The translations under genes were made by a program, and so were the position numbers. From CAZXMB01 sp964641715 (lineage in GTDB: Bacteria; Desulfobacterota; BSN033; UBA1163): a DNA stretch of 21,362 nt. The stretch spans positions 1-21,362 of the forward strand of contig CAZXMB010000032.1 in assembly GCA_964641715.1 (NCBI GenBank), in the 5' to 3' direction. Under the pieces are notes generated by a model that made no database searches, was not told where the DNA came from, and was given only the letters and a program-made list of their open reading frames with translations. Position 1 is the first letter of the stretch, and every line of letters starts with the position of its first letter. Below are positions 21,315 through 21,362 of this stretch, one piece after another.

Positions 21315-21362
21315 CGTGGCCTCCAGTTAAATAAACTCGACACTTCCTTAAAAGCGTAGAGT

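Overview
The window carries two blocks of genes, all on the minus strand and read right to left. It looks like a piece of a draft or metagenome-assembled genome: three runs of exactly 100 N (2345-2444, 8361-8460, 13359-13458) are scaffold joins. An MSHA-like type IV pilus cluster, PAS/GAF hybrid kinases, a molybdenum hydroxylase operon and many short AT-rich dispersed repeats fit a Gram-negative anaerobe of the Desulfobacterota or a neighbouring phylum. This is inference; the window has no rRNA or other taxonomic marker.

Region 1 (about 16921-21314) encodes a three-subunit molybdenum hydroxylase of the xanthine dehydrogenase family: FAD subunit, 2Fe-2S subunit, molybdopterin subunit. The substrate cannot be read from the sequence. 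Repeat-type insertions occupy both gaps of the operon and the space after it.

Region 2 (about 11200-16125) is a signalling block: an 881-residue GAF/PAS hybrid histidine kinase, a 62-residue excisionase-type HTH protein, a REC-kinase protein ending in a degenerate GGDEF domain, and a lone REC protein. The last three are tightly coupled and run into the pilus genes, so they may control pilus function.

Region 3 (about 115-11173) is the pilus cluster: PilC/GspF platform protein, four prepilins (GspH/FimT-, PilV-, PilW- and PilX-like), a PilM-PilN fusion, PilO, PilP, an MshL-type lipoprotein secretin, an ExeA/MshM-type AAA ATPase and an MshN/GspB-like TPR protein. The order from PilMN to the TPR protein is that of mshI-J-K-L-M-N. 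The PilB/MshE motor and the major pilin are not in the window.

The most unusual content is a set of compact elements, each holding a single gene for a small four-helix-bundle protein (23S rRNA intervening-sequence protein superfamily) between inverted arrays of short repeats. There are three: 8981-9430, 16393-16913 and 19235-19709. Each has its own repeat sequence, and the copy at 19235-19709 has its start codon inside the terminal repeat. A geneless pair of the same arms (9840-9911) sits about 400 bp from the gene-bearing copy at 8981-9430, and a second geneless inverted array of another sequence lies at 20205-20336. Dispersed repeats also form the cleavable N-terminal leaders of all four prepilins.
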